64,000 bases of DNA from positions 3,658,001 to 3,722,000 of the forward strand of contig OX596339.1 of NCBI GenBank assembly GCA_951394405.1, read 5' to 3'. How positions within the stretch are numbered: position 1 is the first letter of the stretch; every line of letters begins with the position of its first letter. The notes below the pieces were generated by a model. It was not told where the DNA came from. It ran no database searches and saw nothing but the letters and a program-made list of their open reading frames with translations. Origin of the DNA: Coprinellus micaceus (lineage: Eukaryota; Basidiomycota; Agaricomycetes; Agaricales; Psathyrellaceae). The translations under genes were made by a program, and so were the position numbers. Of the stretch, positions 11,057-22,500 are shown piece after piece.

Positions 11057-12801
11057 GGATCTCAGGCTTAGCGTTTTAAACCGTCGACACGACGGGAATG
11101 GAAGGTGATGAAAACAGTAGTAAACACCAGCCGCCCTCAGGCTAAAGCGTGCGCCAGGGCTGGCCTACGCGGGCCAAACGACCCAGACTCACCCCCCGAG
11201 CGACCCGAGCGACCCTTGAAGAAAAACGCGCACGGCTTCCTTCTCAAACATTCAGTTTTACATCGCCAGTACTACGTATACGGCCGTCATACGTTGCCGT
11301 AACCACATTCAAGCAAATCAACCAGCAGCACGATGTGCTCCCGAAAGCTCCATTTCGTCCGGTACCAGAGCTCCCTGTGCCAACATCTTCAGTACGTCAG
11401 GGAAATCCCTGTGGACTGTGGGAGCCCCCGGTGTTGGAACAGCCAATTTCACAAACATCCCATGCAACGGGGGAAGCCTCAAACCTGCAGCTGCAAGCAC
11501 CATTACTCACAACCCGAGAGAGTTGTGGATAGCACTGTCAGTGCGAGCTACTTTCATTGTGCATCCTGCGTGACTTAAGCTGAACCGTTTCCCTAGGAGC
11601 TTGTGGGTGGGTGCGTGGACTGCACTCGTGGTCCTCCGCGATATATGGATTCGCTGAGAAAGATGGCAAAGTCGCCGCCGGATACCCGAGTTGGCCTGTC
11701 TGGAGGACCTTCTGGGATTCCCCCCTCTAAAGTGCAACTTATAGCATAGTTGTGACGAATCCGATAAAATGCTCCCTAGTTTTTGGTATCTTACCGTTTC
11801 CCATTAATGCTGAGTTCCTCGTCTTCATATCTTCATTCAGATTATTACGAAGGTGCCCCGAGTTGTGATAGTAGGTAGATGAATATGACGCTTTCAATTC
11901 CGTATGCGTGATCACCCCGGACTACACACTGACCTAGTAGCGAGCGGCAGTGGGCTAGTGACATGCATATCCATCCACGAGTCACTCAGACGCCTAGCCA
12001 TCAGCGCGTTGGTTTACGTAACGTCGGCTGATTCTGGTGTGAACCCAGGAAGCTTGGGTCGATCAAGTTCTTTCTCTCTCCTCCCCCTCCCGCTCTTCTA
12101 TGGGCTCTTTTACACGCGTGTTTTGTTGTCGAAATGCGTATCTACAGCTCACCACACCTTGGGTCCTTGAGGTGTTCGACCACAATTGCTAGGTCTCCCT
12201 GTTGGCGTCGTTGACAAGCTATGCCCTCGCACGTTCGATCATCGAAGTATAGGGGTACTTGCCGGGAAACAGAAATGGGCAATGGATGGGCCTAAGACGA
12301 CCCTCGTCATTATTTGTGAGCCGTCTGCAGGTCAATGGTAGTGGTGTTGTGGACTCTCGAGCTCGCCGCGTCTGTCTTTACCTCTCCAGTGCTCCGAAAT
12401 TTGGTGTGACAAGCCAAGGAATAGGACCGCGCTGGGGTACTGTACATGTGATCATGACCGGTGCGTTTCAGAAGAAATAGCAGTGCTCTTCACGAACCCC
12501 CGGACCCCATGACGTCCTTTCATTCCCCACCCTCTGACATTCAAGGCGACCCTCGTATCCGCCGAGATTGACGATTTTCATCCGCTGCCCCAGTACTCGC
12601 CTTCCAACGACTTGCATCCACTGACCCAGTATTCGGCTTCGCCTACCCAAATGCACCGACTTGGTCAAGGACATGACTCCGCGGTTTTCGAGTCTGTTCC
12701 TTTGTCTGTGGTTGCCAGTCAATCCCGGGGCAAAAGGTAACAAAGACACCGGTGGTAGCTAAAGGCCTTCGCTTTCATTCCCTTCCTTCCTTCCACCCAC
12801 C

Positions 12802-13727
12802 ATGCCCCTCAGGATCCCCTTCATGAAAGCCTGTCACAGTTCAGATTCGGTCATCTTCTGGGTGAGTGTCGACAACTCTTCTTAACCCCTACCCCCCTCC
12901 CCCCCACAATCCTCGGCTGATTACTTCCCTTACATGCCATTCATTGATTCACGACATCGTTTAGGCTGAGGGCATTCTGTTTCGTGTACCTATCGCCCCC
13001 CTTATTGAAGGGTCCCCCACTTTTGCTTCGAAGCATTCCATTCGTCACAACGCAATTGGCAATGGACGCGGAGGGTATGAAATCGTGGACTGCATTGTAC
13101 TGCCCGACGTTGCGCCAGAGGACTTTGCATGTCTCCTTGACGTCCTTTTCATCGAGTGCGTCACCTTTCTTGGTACCAGACATGATACTGATTCTCGACA
13201 GTCACATACCCCAGAAGGTTCTCTCAAAGGACGCCTGCCTCTCTGCATTCAAACTGGCCTGCCAGTGGAAATTTGACGGCGCTCGGCGCCTGATTATCGA
13301 CACGGTGGCTCGCATGAAGATCGACCCCGTTGAGAAGATTCAACTGGGAAGGGAGTCAGCAGTTTTACCTTGGGTTCGCGCGGGATATGTGGAGTTGATA
13401 ACGGGAGAGGCTACCCCTAAGCCCGAAACTGGAAAGCGGATCGGTTACACAGAGGCTTTCTCTGTCTTTGAACTCCGTGAGTGGTGGCGTATCGTGCTGA
13501 GCGTCCTCTCCCCAGGAGGTGCACCGACACCTGCATCCTTTGCCCACCTTGACGGACGGATCCAACTCACTTTTGCGAAGGAGTTCAGCCGCTTGGCGCT
13601 CCTTGAGGACGAGCGATACGTGTTTGAAGGGCGGTCGACCCCGAAGGAGTCCCCACTCATTGACCGATTCAAGCAGTCAATTATCTACTTTCTTGCCTAC
13701 GCATATGTAATGATTTTGGGCTATTAG
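12802..13727 (+). CDS. BTB/POZ-domain protein, 258 aa
   Basis: Three exons: 12802-12861, 12965-13155 and 13202-13727. They total 777 nt with no internal stop. Introns are 103 and 46 nt with GT...AG ends. The N-terminal half has the fungal BTB pattern: a short lead-in ending SDSVIFW, then GILFRVPIAPLIEGSPTF, then CIVLPDVAPEDFACLLDVLF. After it comes the helical extension typical of Agaricomycete BTB proteins (LACQWKFDGARRLIID, then DPVEKIQLGRESAVLPW). BTB domains mediate dimerisation and often link substrates to Cullin-3 ubiquitin ligases. This lineage-expanded subgroup is uncharacterised. It lies 346 bp upstream of the transposase gene on the same strand and could be cargo or a passive neighbour. 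Confidence 0.82.
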
Positions 13728-14073
13728 TTGTTTCAGAAGTTTTGTTTCGTTTTCAAGTGTACTCGCACCCTACATGTATATATTCAAAGGGATAATTTAC
13801 TATAAATATGGATCCCCCTGGAACGTAGTGTAAGGTTGTTAGGATATCAGATTTTCGTTGTCTGACTAGGGGAGACTAGGGATACTTGTTGAAGGGGACA
13901 TCACGACGTGTATGCCACTCGTTAATCGTGGCTGAAGTAAGGGAGGCCTCGGTCGCGTCCGGTCATCAAACATCTGGTTCTCCCAAACTGCCGGTGGCTA
14001 CTGGTTCTCCTCATTCTCCCGCCACCGTCAGCCTGCCACAAATCTTACCTATCTTCTCTTCTATGCCTCCGAC
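13728..14073. other. Short intergenic region, nothing recognised
   Basis: Lies between the BTB gene and the transposase gene. An AT-rich stretch (tataaatatgg near 13801) could be part of the transposase promoter, but this is not demonstrable. No repeat ends were seen. Confidence 0.4.
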
Positions 14074-17000
14074 ATGAGCAAGAAGAACTGTCGCTGTTCC
14101 CTATGTTCGGCTCTCTGCCCAGTTGGCAAGGCGATTCACACAACCTTGTACAGCCGCCATCAAGCGCAGGAGTCCACCAAAAGGAAGCTGGCGGAACTGC
14201 AAAGCAGTCGAGCTGGACAGGCTACAGGGCCCACAGCGTCAACCAATGGGGACTTCCTCCTCACGGTACAGCCCCCTGGTCTCTCTCCAGAGCAAGCATT
14301 CTCCAGAGGGGAGAGGGATCGACCTATGGCCAAGATCAGAAAGCTAGACACGAGCGTCACGGTGACCCCACAGAACCCCAACCAGGGTCAGTTTAGGATC
14401 CTTCCATAGTCATGCCCCAAGTCTTCCTGACATTTACAAATTAGGGACCCATCTCGCCTCGCTTTGGGAGTCGCTGAATCAATTTGTGCCGTCTCTCCTC
14501 CCTGTTACCGCCCAGATCACACCTCCGAAAGAACTGGAATTCACTAAGTATCCCCTCTCAGAAAACCCCGACAACTGGGGAATTATCTTTCAGGAGCTGG
14601 AGGGCGCTGCCTCGTCGGCTAAATGTCATGAGAACCATTTCCTTTTGACCAGCCACGCTATCAATCACCTTCAGACAAAGTCAGAAACGATAATACGCCA
14701 GGCTTTGATCTATCTCGAACGTCTGGAGTATCTTGTTGGGAGTCGGAACGTTTCCTCAGAGAGAGTGTTGGCTAGGGCCGCCTCAGTCAGATCGGATCTT
14801 CGCACAACGCTCAGTAATCTTCTCTCGTGGAAGCGCGACATCTGGCACAGGCAGCTCCGACGGCTAAAAAGCAAAAAGACCCTAAAGGCCATAGACAGCT
14901 CCAAGCATCCTCTAGTAGTGGAGACGGGTATGTACTTTGGTTTATGTTTCTCCGTTCCTCTGCTTATTCTCTCTTAGACAAGTATCTACACCCCCTACGA
15001 TTCCTTCAAAACGTGGAATTGCACCCCATGGTGCTTTCGAATCTGGTGTCAGTATCGATTCTCAATCTCCATTTCGGTCTGTCACAAGATAGATCCGAAT
15101 TCATGCTGGACGTCTGCAGGAGCAACCTTCTACTCGCCTCCCGCTTTAGCAACGGCCAGATTTCTCCACAACTAGCCGACCACATACCCAAGACGCTCGA
15201 GACTGTCATCGAGAGGCTCAAAATCGACCCTGTCACCCGCCCATACACCTGCTGCCTCCAGTGTCATGCTCTGTACCCCTCATCCGAACCATGGCGCATA
15301 TTTTGCAGCGCGAAGATAGGCAGCGATGGACCTTCTTGCGGCTCTTCCATGCTTACAACGCGTTGCGTCAACGGAAAGGCATTCTTCACGCCCTCAAAAT
15401 CATATCTCCATCACGATGTGAAGGACTGGATTGGACGTTCCCTTCTGTGCCACCAGCCGACTGAGGCCATGATTCAAGCAAGCCAAGTTCCTCAAGAAAG
15501 CAGGGCAGATGGCACGATAAACGATATACTTCAGTCCCGAACTGTTCGCAACCTACTGGACAGCGATGGTAGCCCCTACCTTCGCGAAGTCGAAGGAGAA
15601 TACCGATTACTTTTTGCTCTCTCGGTCGACGGATTCAATCCCCTAGGAAACCAGGAGGCCAAGCAGACAAGAACTTGCACTGGGATATACCTTGTTTGTC
15701 TGAATCTGCCCCTTTCTGAAAGGCAGAAACCATGTAATATGCTCCTCGTGGGCGTCATTCCAGGCCCGAACAAGCCGAAAGAAGGGGAACTCAACGCCTA
15801 CTTGGAGCTCATCGCAGACGACTTCCTTCCTCTGTGGCAACCCGGAGTGTTCTACTCCTCTACGTCGTTGCACCCGTACGGCATCTTGTGCAAAGGCGCT
15901 ATCATCTTGGTCATCTGCGATGGGCCTGGAGCCAGGGATGTCTCCGGATTCCCCTCCATGACGTCGAGATCCTTCTGCCTATACTGTAAGCTCCCTATCG
16001 GGCAGCTGGAGAATTTCAACTTCCAGAGCTGGGTTCAACGGACGCCCGAAGGCCACCGCCGGGACGCTCTGATTTGGCGCGATGCAAACCCCGAGGCTCG
16101 CGAGAAGCTAAAGGCAAAAAACCATCCTGCTCGATACACCGCCCTGCTGAAACTGCCGTATTTCGACCCCCTTACCTTCACGATCGTTGACACAATGCAC
16201 AACTTATATCTCGGCATGTTCCAGCGGCACTGCCGATACGTCTGGGGAATGAATGTTAAACTCGAAGACGGCAACGGCTCTAAAAGATCGATGGGCCAGA
16301 TTCCGTCCATTCCAGACGACGAGGACATGGACCTGGGGCGGCTTGCTTTCATCACGGTCAACCGTGACACCATTCGCAAACTGAAACGGCCCGTCCTGTA
16401 TTATCTTTGCGAGGAAAATGCTTTGCGGACGGCAGGGAAAAAAGCGGATCTTCTCAGGGCCTTATGTCACTTCGTAAGCGTGCCATTTATCTTTTTTCTG
16501 AACACTACTTAGTCGTAAACGACAGCATAAGATCAAGCTCAGTGTTCCCAAGCAGCTCGCCATCCCGGTACCTCCATCTCTTCCGGCAACTCTCACGGAG
16601 GACATTCTCAAAAAGGTTATCTCGGGGGAGAAACAGCTCCTCAAAGGTCTTGATCTCAAAAACCAGAGTGCCCGGGCACTTCGATGTATGTGCCATCTTC
16701 GCGGACTGCCATTCGACACCGCGGAACCTACCCGTTCGGACATGTCGTCAGCTCTCTTAGCATGGGTTCGTTGCCTCAGTTCCCCATTCTCAATCCCGTG
16801 TATTGACATCCATTCGCCTTCAGCGACAAAAGGAGCTTGCTACCACGCCTGAAATTCGGGCGGTGGACTTGAGCCCTTTGAGAGAACGTATTCCCGGCTT
16901 GCACCCTACAGCGACGCCGACAGAACCAACAGGGGGGGGAACTGGAAGAGAAAGTGTTACCCCGGGTGTTAACTCTCGGGATTCTACACCCTTCTCCCGT

Positions 17001-18968
17001 ATCTCGAGTCGAGGTGGCAGTCGGACCCCGATGCAAGGCTCCCCGCATTCCACGCCAGTAACCTTGTTTCAGAACCTACCAGATCCCAGAATACGCCGAG
17101 GGCAGGAGTCTCGAAGCGGCAGTCGGACTCCAACACAACGCTCCCCCGGCCCCACAGCGCTTGCACTAGCCGTGCCGAGTCAAGCCCCGCCAAACCAGGG
17201 CGTATGTCGTGCAACACCAATGGAAGTCGACGTTACCCCCGTCGCGGTACCCGCTGAAGGAGCACCGGGCTCTGGGTCTCTACCGACCGGCTGGAGGTCC
17301 AGGCCAGGGCAGACGGCGGTGTTGGGTTCCGGCGTCCTTGCCGCATATACCCTTGATCGCTCGAATATGGTCCTACCGCCCTGGGTCACCCGCCCTCCCG
17401 AAAAGGCAGGGCATCCACAACACGGGAAGCTCAGCGCCGATCAATGGCGTTTTTTCTGCACCGTCAACCTCCCCATTACGTTGATTCGTCTTTGGGGGTT
17501 GAAAGACCCCGACTCCCGCTGGTACAAAATGCTGGCGAACTTTCTGGATCTGGTGACTGCAGTGGAACTGGCATCCATGCTGACTACTTCGGAGAAGCTC
17601 ATCGAGGATTACCAGAGCCGGATGCACCGATACATCACCACTATGCAGGAACTCTATCCAGACGCTCCCATTCCACCCAACTACCACATCGCCCTTCATT
17701 TACCGGACGTAATGCGTGCCTATGGTCCAGTCCCTGGGTATAGGTCGTGGTTTACCGAACGCTTCAACTTTACCTTGCAGAACGTCAACACAAACGGTCA
17801 TTCTGGTGAGTGCCCAGTGGTTCCTTCGATCTCATTTGACCAACTAATCTCGGGCCGGCAGGGGAGCTTGAGGCAACCATGACGAAAACCATCTGCCGAA
17901 GGAACAATCTGGCAGTTTTGGTCGGGCATCCCGACTTCAAGCCCTTCCTTGGCACTTTGGCTACTTCACTCTCTGGATTGCGCCAAAACCAACGAGGCAC
18001 CCTGGCACATGACGTCCTCCCCCTGGGATTATCGGAAGCTCCACTACCAGAAGGGAAGAAACGTCCAACATCAAGGCTGGATGATGACCTACTGGACGCG
18101 TTGGCTGAACACATCAACGCCAGAGGGACTCAACAGTATATTCCCTACTATTCGAACCAATCGTCAAGAGCCAGAACTGTCAAGGGGCCGGACCAACTAT
18201 ACCTTCACTCAGAAACCGAGCGTATCGACAAGATTTTGTTGAATGGAGTGGAATATCATTCGTCTGCATCCTCTCTTGGGGCTAGTCACGTCGTGGTCAG
18301 GGTTTCAACTGGGAGTCGGACCAGCCTCGAGGTGCGGCAGCCAGCCCAAATTCGCCAGATTATTCGCCACTCTCGCCATGCCGGGGATTCAGTCCACGAA
18401 GCACTCTTGTTCCTTGTGACCTACCTCCAGCCTCTTGACCAGTCTGCCGCTGGGCGGGATCCTTATCGTAAGTTCCCCGCCTTCGGTTGCTTATGGAAGA
18501 ACGAGTTCTATTCGCAACTCTCCTTTATTGATCCTTCCCAAGTGGTGTCTCACTTCGCGAGGACGGAGATGGTGCTAGAGGAAGTGTCTAGCGTGCCTCT
18601 GTACCATGCCCTGCCTCTCGATCAGGTCAGTGCTACACACGCTTTCTTCGGTTCTACATTCAACCTCTTCGCAGTCACGAGTCCAACCACACGCGTTCAC
18701 ATGGGCTGAGCCTGACAATGCGCCGCACATCGCTCAGTCTGCGGCCCGAACCATTCACGTCGACCCAACTCACAGTGCCGATGCACTTGAACCGCCAATG
18801 GTTTCTGACCGGCCCGAAGCTCTGGCCCACTCTTTCTCTGCACCCTCTGGTCACTCGCAGTACTACTCGCAGGCTCATTCTTCCTCAGCACCGTTCGATC
18901 ATGCGCAGTACTACCTTCTGGCTGATCAGGCTGGGGCTTCTTCTACTCAACGTTGGATCGGCAGATAA
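14074..18968 (+). CDS. tnp2/Plavaka-like DDE transposase, 1,521 aa, intact
   Basis: Seven exons: 14074-14386, 14445-14927, 14978-16473, 16532-16765, 16824-17805, 17862-18625 and 18675-18968. They total 4,566 nt, open throughout. The N-terminus has a Cys cluster (CRCSLC near residues 7-12, with a following YSRH), like the zinc motif that starts many Agaricomycete tnp2-type proteins. The core carries family signatures: FALSVDGFNPLG (Asp near 483), YLVCLNLPLSERQKP, VGVIPGPNKPKEGELNAYL, VICDGPGARDV (Asp near 580), and PYFDPLTFTIVDTMHNLYLG (Asp near 670). A later domain has LSADQWRFFCTVNLPI, then a C-terminal Gln/Tyr-rich tail. These match the RNase-H-fold transposases of the CACTA-related tnp2/Plavaka group expanded in basidiomycetes. 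I did not find its terminal repeats. The surrounding 2.8-kb inverted repeats could be unrelated. The unbroken frame suggests recent activity. Confidence 0.83.
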
Positions 18969-20631
18969 TCATGACTGTTTACACCCAACATTGCGGCCCA
19001 AATTGTGGTTCTCTCTTACTAGATTGTTCTAAATGTGTACAATGATTTCGTCGGAAGAAGTCTTCACCCAGGGAGTGGAATGGATGCCAGCAGGACTCCC
19101 GGACCAGTCCAAATTTACGCCGACAGGTGCAGGCGCTAATTGGATAGATGTCAATAGTGTTCGAATAGTTTGAGTGCGTTGGACGTACTCTGCGAACCTC
19201 CCTTATCTGCGTTTCGTTCAGGAAGGGATAGTTGTAGACGGTCGTAAGGGTTCCAGACAGTCTTGTCTTCTGTGCTTCGTCATGTGCGGTTCCGCGAGAG
19301 GAGTCGCTCTCTGAATACCGGACCTCTGAGCCCGAAGTCCTGTCAATGTCACAATGTTTGTGTGAGTAGTAGCGTGGTTGTGAGGAGTAGGATAACACTG
19401 GTAAAGGGTTATACCGCACCTATCTGTTATACGGGCGGGTTGTGGTGATAGGCATCAGCGACGAACGTCCCTCTGGCTGGACCTTTTCATGCTCACGTAC
19501 GCGGAATCTAGTCACCTAACTTGAGCCCAGAGTGAGAGGGGGAGGAGCTTTGTGCGTACCTCTCCTTTGACAAATCTTGAAGATTTATTCAGTCACCTGG
19601 GTTGTGAGATACAGAAGGATGGCTAACTTTTGGATGGCTAGGAGTCGCTGATTCCCGTCAATGCAGAACGTCGCGGCACCAGGTGGGGCTTCAGAACCTA
19701 TCAAAGCGTATGAGTATTGGTTTGAGCTATGCAGGTAAAGGGGTCGTACAGAACACGAAGACGCCCAGTGGGAAGCCGTTGACCAGGTCTAGTATGAAAG
19801 ATATTTCCTGATCTTCTGTCCACCGGGGGTGCACTGTCGCGGTTGAATAGGTCAGTTTCGGTTGGAGAAAGCAACCGAGAAATGGTCCACCGTCTTGACG
19901 CAATTCGCTGAGGAAGCTTGCCTCCCCGTTCTCTAGACGAGCTACCGCACGATAATAACCATTAACACTGTATGCTCTAGTTGAATGAAAGACGTCTCCC
20001 ATACCCAAAAGCTCCCCAAGGCTGGGTTTCGACTGTTGGGGCTCGGGTAACGCCCCATGTACTGAGGGAGGTTGCCTCCGGGTCCTCGCTTTACGGGGCA
20101 TAGAGAGTAGGGGTTTGGTAGGGGCGGGTGGGAAATAAAATTCTCATTATGCTCCCATTATATCTTTGTCTGTCGAGATACCGCAAGGTTACGCAATCGT
20201 AATCAGAGATCTCGCTGTCACACACCGCTGCGGTATGGTCTTGATTGTGGGCACCTTCGTCACTGTCCCCTTGTTGAAATATCCAGCGAGCAAGTCGCTG
20301 CCGGCAAGCCCGATCGATTCCAGGCGGGCGCTTAAGCGCTTATCCCCCACGCCTAATCTTAGTCCCTTCTTATGTGGTGGACTTATCCGTGTTCATTGCT
20401 CTCTACGCCGTTTCCACTCCCTCCGCTCTGAGGGTGCTTCAACAGTCATACACCTTTCTCAAAGAAACATATGTTGGCGTCGCAATGCGATACCCCGACA
20501 GTAAGCTTAGAAAGGCGCGCTAACAGGAAAATTTGAAGTTGATATATAAATACTTTGAGGGTCCCCGCGGTATATACACTCGCGGAAATGGATAATGTTG
20601 AATAGTGGTCGCGCATCGTTAATAGCGCTCG
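18969..20631. other. Mostly unassigned region
   Basis: Contains one weakly plausible minus-strand ORF (19727-20101) and another frame at 18979-19419 without features. No transposon terminus that would pair with sequence upstream of 14074 was recognised. Confidence 0.4.
19727..20101 (-). CDS. Hypothetical ORF, 124 aa
   Basis: Starts with a basic stretch (MPRKARTRRQPP), followed by a mixed globular-looking sequence. No domain recognised. It may be a first exon of a longer gene towards 18979, but I could not join the frames convincingly. Confidence 0.33.
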   Translation of the reverse strand: MPRKARTRRQPPSVHGALPEPQQSKPSLGELLGMGDVFHSTRAYSVNGYYRAVARLENGEASFLSELRQDGGPFLGCFLQPKLTYSTATVHPRWTEDQEISFILDLVNGFPLGVFVFCTTPLPA

Positions 20632-21939
20632 TCAACGCACAAAGAACAGCGGTTCTAGAATACCCTTCGCAACAGACTCTCCCTGCGCGTAGCCATCCTT
20701 CGTTAGCTCACGGTTGAGCAAGGCAAACACATCGCAGATGTGAGATTTCAAGGTGTAGTTGAGTACCGGGGCCGTGGTCATGGTAGCAGCACAGGTGGGG
20801 CAAGGATAACGGAATAGATCTTCCGGCACAACTCCGTGACTCCTCGCCAATTTCTTCAGCCTGTTTTTGTGCGCTTTGGTGAGGGGTGTACGTTGGCAGT
20901 CTTCCCGAAGATGGCCCTCGCACGCATTGAAGTTTGCCTGCTTTTCTCGAAGCTTCTGGGCACAGTGGTCGAACACACACTGTCCACACATGGTATGACC
21001 ACACTGTGCGCTATGTGCACCCGATAAGCCGGACGAAGAGAAGATGAGGAGGAGAGGGATAGGCGTACGTGAAAGGTGAGAGAGGGATGGTGAAACAAAT
21101 GGGACAGGCCAGCCCTTCAGCAAACGTTTTGGCTACCTAAAAGGGATATCAACTTAGATGGACAGGTATCGGAATGTGGTGGTCATGCGTACCTTTTCAA
21201 GCTTCTGCTGCAATCTATCGCGATCCAACTTCATCATGAGATCGCTCAGAGGTGGCATTTGAAAGCTGCTGGCGGTAGAGACGATAGAGGAGGCGCTGGC
21301 ACTTCGCTCCAATATGGATGGCGCGCGGAGACGAGGCTGAATAGACTACCATGTTAGTTTGACGTATCGGTTGAATACACACAACGACGAACGGTGCTGC
21401 CAGAACCCCTGGGTGCTGGTGGTACGATCGTGGCCACAGAGGAGACACTCTCACTCCTTGTCATGGGTGGATTCGAAGAGGGACCTTGCGGGACATAGAC
21501 CTGGGGAGATTCGACGTAAACTGGTGGATCATATAAACGGGGTAGTTGGTATCGTAAGCTCACTTTCAGGCAATGGCCAGACCCGCTGGCCACTGGTGGT
21601 GGGACAGTGGTGAAGGACGGAGGACTGAGAGGAAATGGTGCCGGGCATCTAGTGGTGTGAGTGACGTTTTCCATGACTCGGTACTGAGCGTATCCATCAA
21701 CCAACGATGATCATGACATACGGAGAGTGCAGAGAAGTACGAACGGTGTCAGGTGCATCGACCCTTTGCCTACCAGCCTCTTGTATCGCCACCGCTCGAG
21801 AGGTACGGCCAGTCTGTTTTTCGTAAGACTTTGATTTCCTGGTCTTCTGGTACGTCTTGACACTGCGGACCGGGGAAGAGTTTGGGGGTGGAGTGAGATC
21901 ACGCAAGGGAGGGTCTGCAGAACCCGGAGGTGGAAACAT
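20632..21939 (-). CDS. RING-finger protein, probable E3 ubiquitin ligase, 337 aa
   Basis: Six exons: 21939-21745, 21683-21564, 21500-21393, 21336-21193, 21136-21069 and 21010-20632. They total 1,014 nt with no internal stop. Introns are 56-62 nt. Residues 1-150 are Pro/Ser-rich and disordered. A short helix (DRLQQKLEK) precedes the RING. The zinc ligands are CPIC (about 200-203), AQCGHTMCGQC (Cys 215, His 217, Cys 220, Cys 223) and a distant CPTC (282-285). The loop between the middle ligands and CPTC is long (about 60 residues) and has extra Cys and His, so it is an atypical, expanded RING. RING proteins of this kind pass ubiquitin from an E2 enzyme to a substrate. The substrate is unknown. 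The cysteine motif only appears after splicing two exons in different frames, which supports the model. Confidence 0.8.
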
Positions 21940-22500
21940 GATGGACTGAAAATGATCTCGAAATGCGAACTCACGAGAGCCTTTATATTGCGAGCAACAG
22001 GGTTTGGCCAGCCAAAAGACCCGTCCTTTATGACTGTCATGGCCACAGATCCAACTGAGATTTTGGTATCCACCATGTTCAGCGGCCAGATCCTAGCTAT
22101 GAGGTTTCAGAGAGCTCGAACCGACGCTGGGCTTCGTCCCTTCGGCTTGGTTGCTGCTGTTCGACCCGCGAATCCGATGCAAGTCGCTCATGGTGATCAG
22201 AGTGGACGGCGAAAAGCAACCTCTGAACTTTGGAGAGGTGTGACGTTTCGTGATGTGACGGAACACGTCACGGGGGAGTGACGGAGCCGATAGTGGGACG
22301 GGCCATGAGCGCTTATCGTGAGCCGTGGAGGCGGATACAAGCTTGGGAGGGGTTTCTATATTCTATATTTCTGACTACTTGGATGTACTCCTGCGGCATC
22401 CAGCCGATCATTGTCCTACTCACAGTGCCACACGCGGCGCCCAACGGAATAGAAGGTCAATTTGAGAGGCTTGAATTCAAGTTGTGAAGATCCGCTTTGA
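21940..22500. other. Intergenic, nothing recognised
   Basis: Upstream region of the RING gene up to the inverted-repeat boundary at 22501. No gene or repeat seen. Confidence 0.4.

Larger units (their letters stand above)
9645..12801. other. Intergenic spacer, mostly without supported genes
   Basis: Over 3 kb of unremarkable composition. Only a small putative tail-anchored ORF (10153-10371, -) and one strong hairpin (11011-11056) stand out. Other short frames lack domains and overlap on both strands. Confidence 0.5.
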
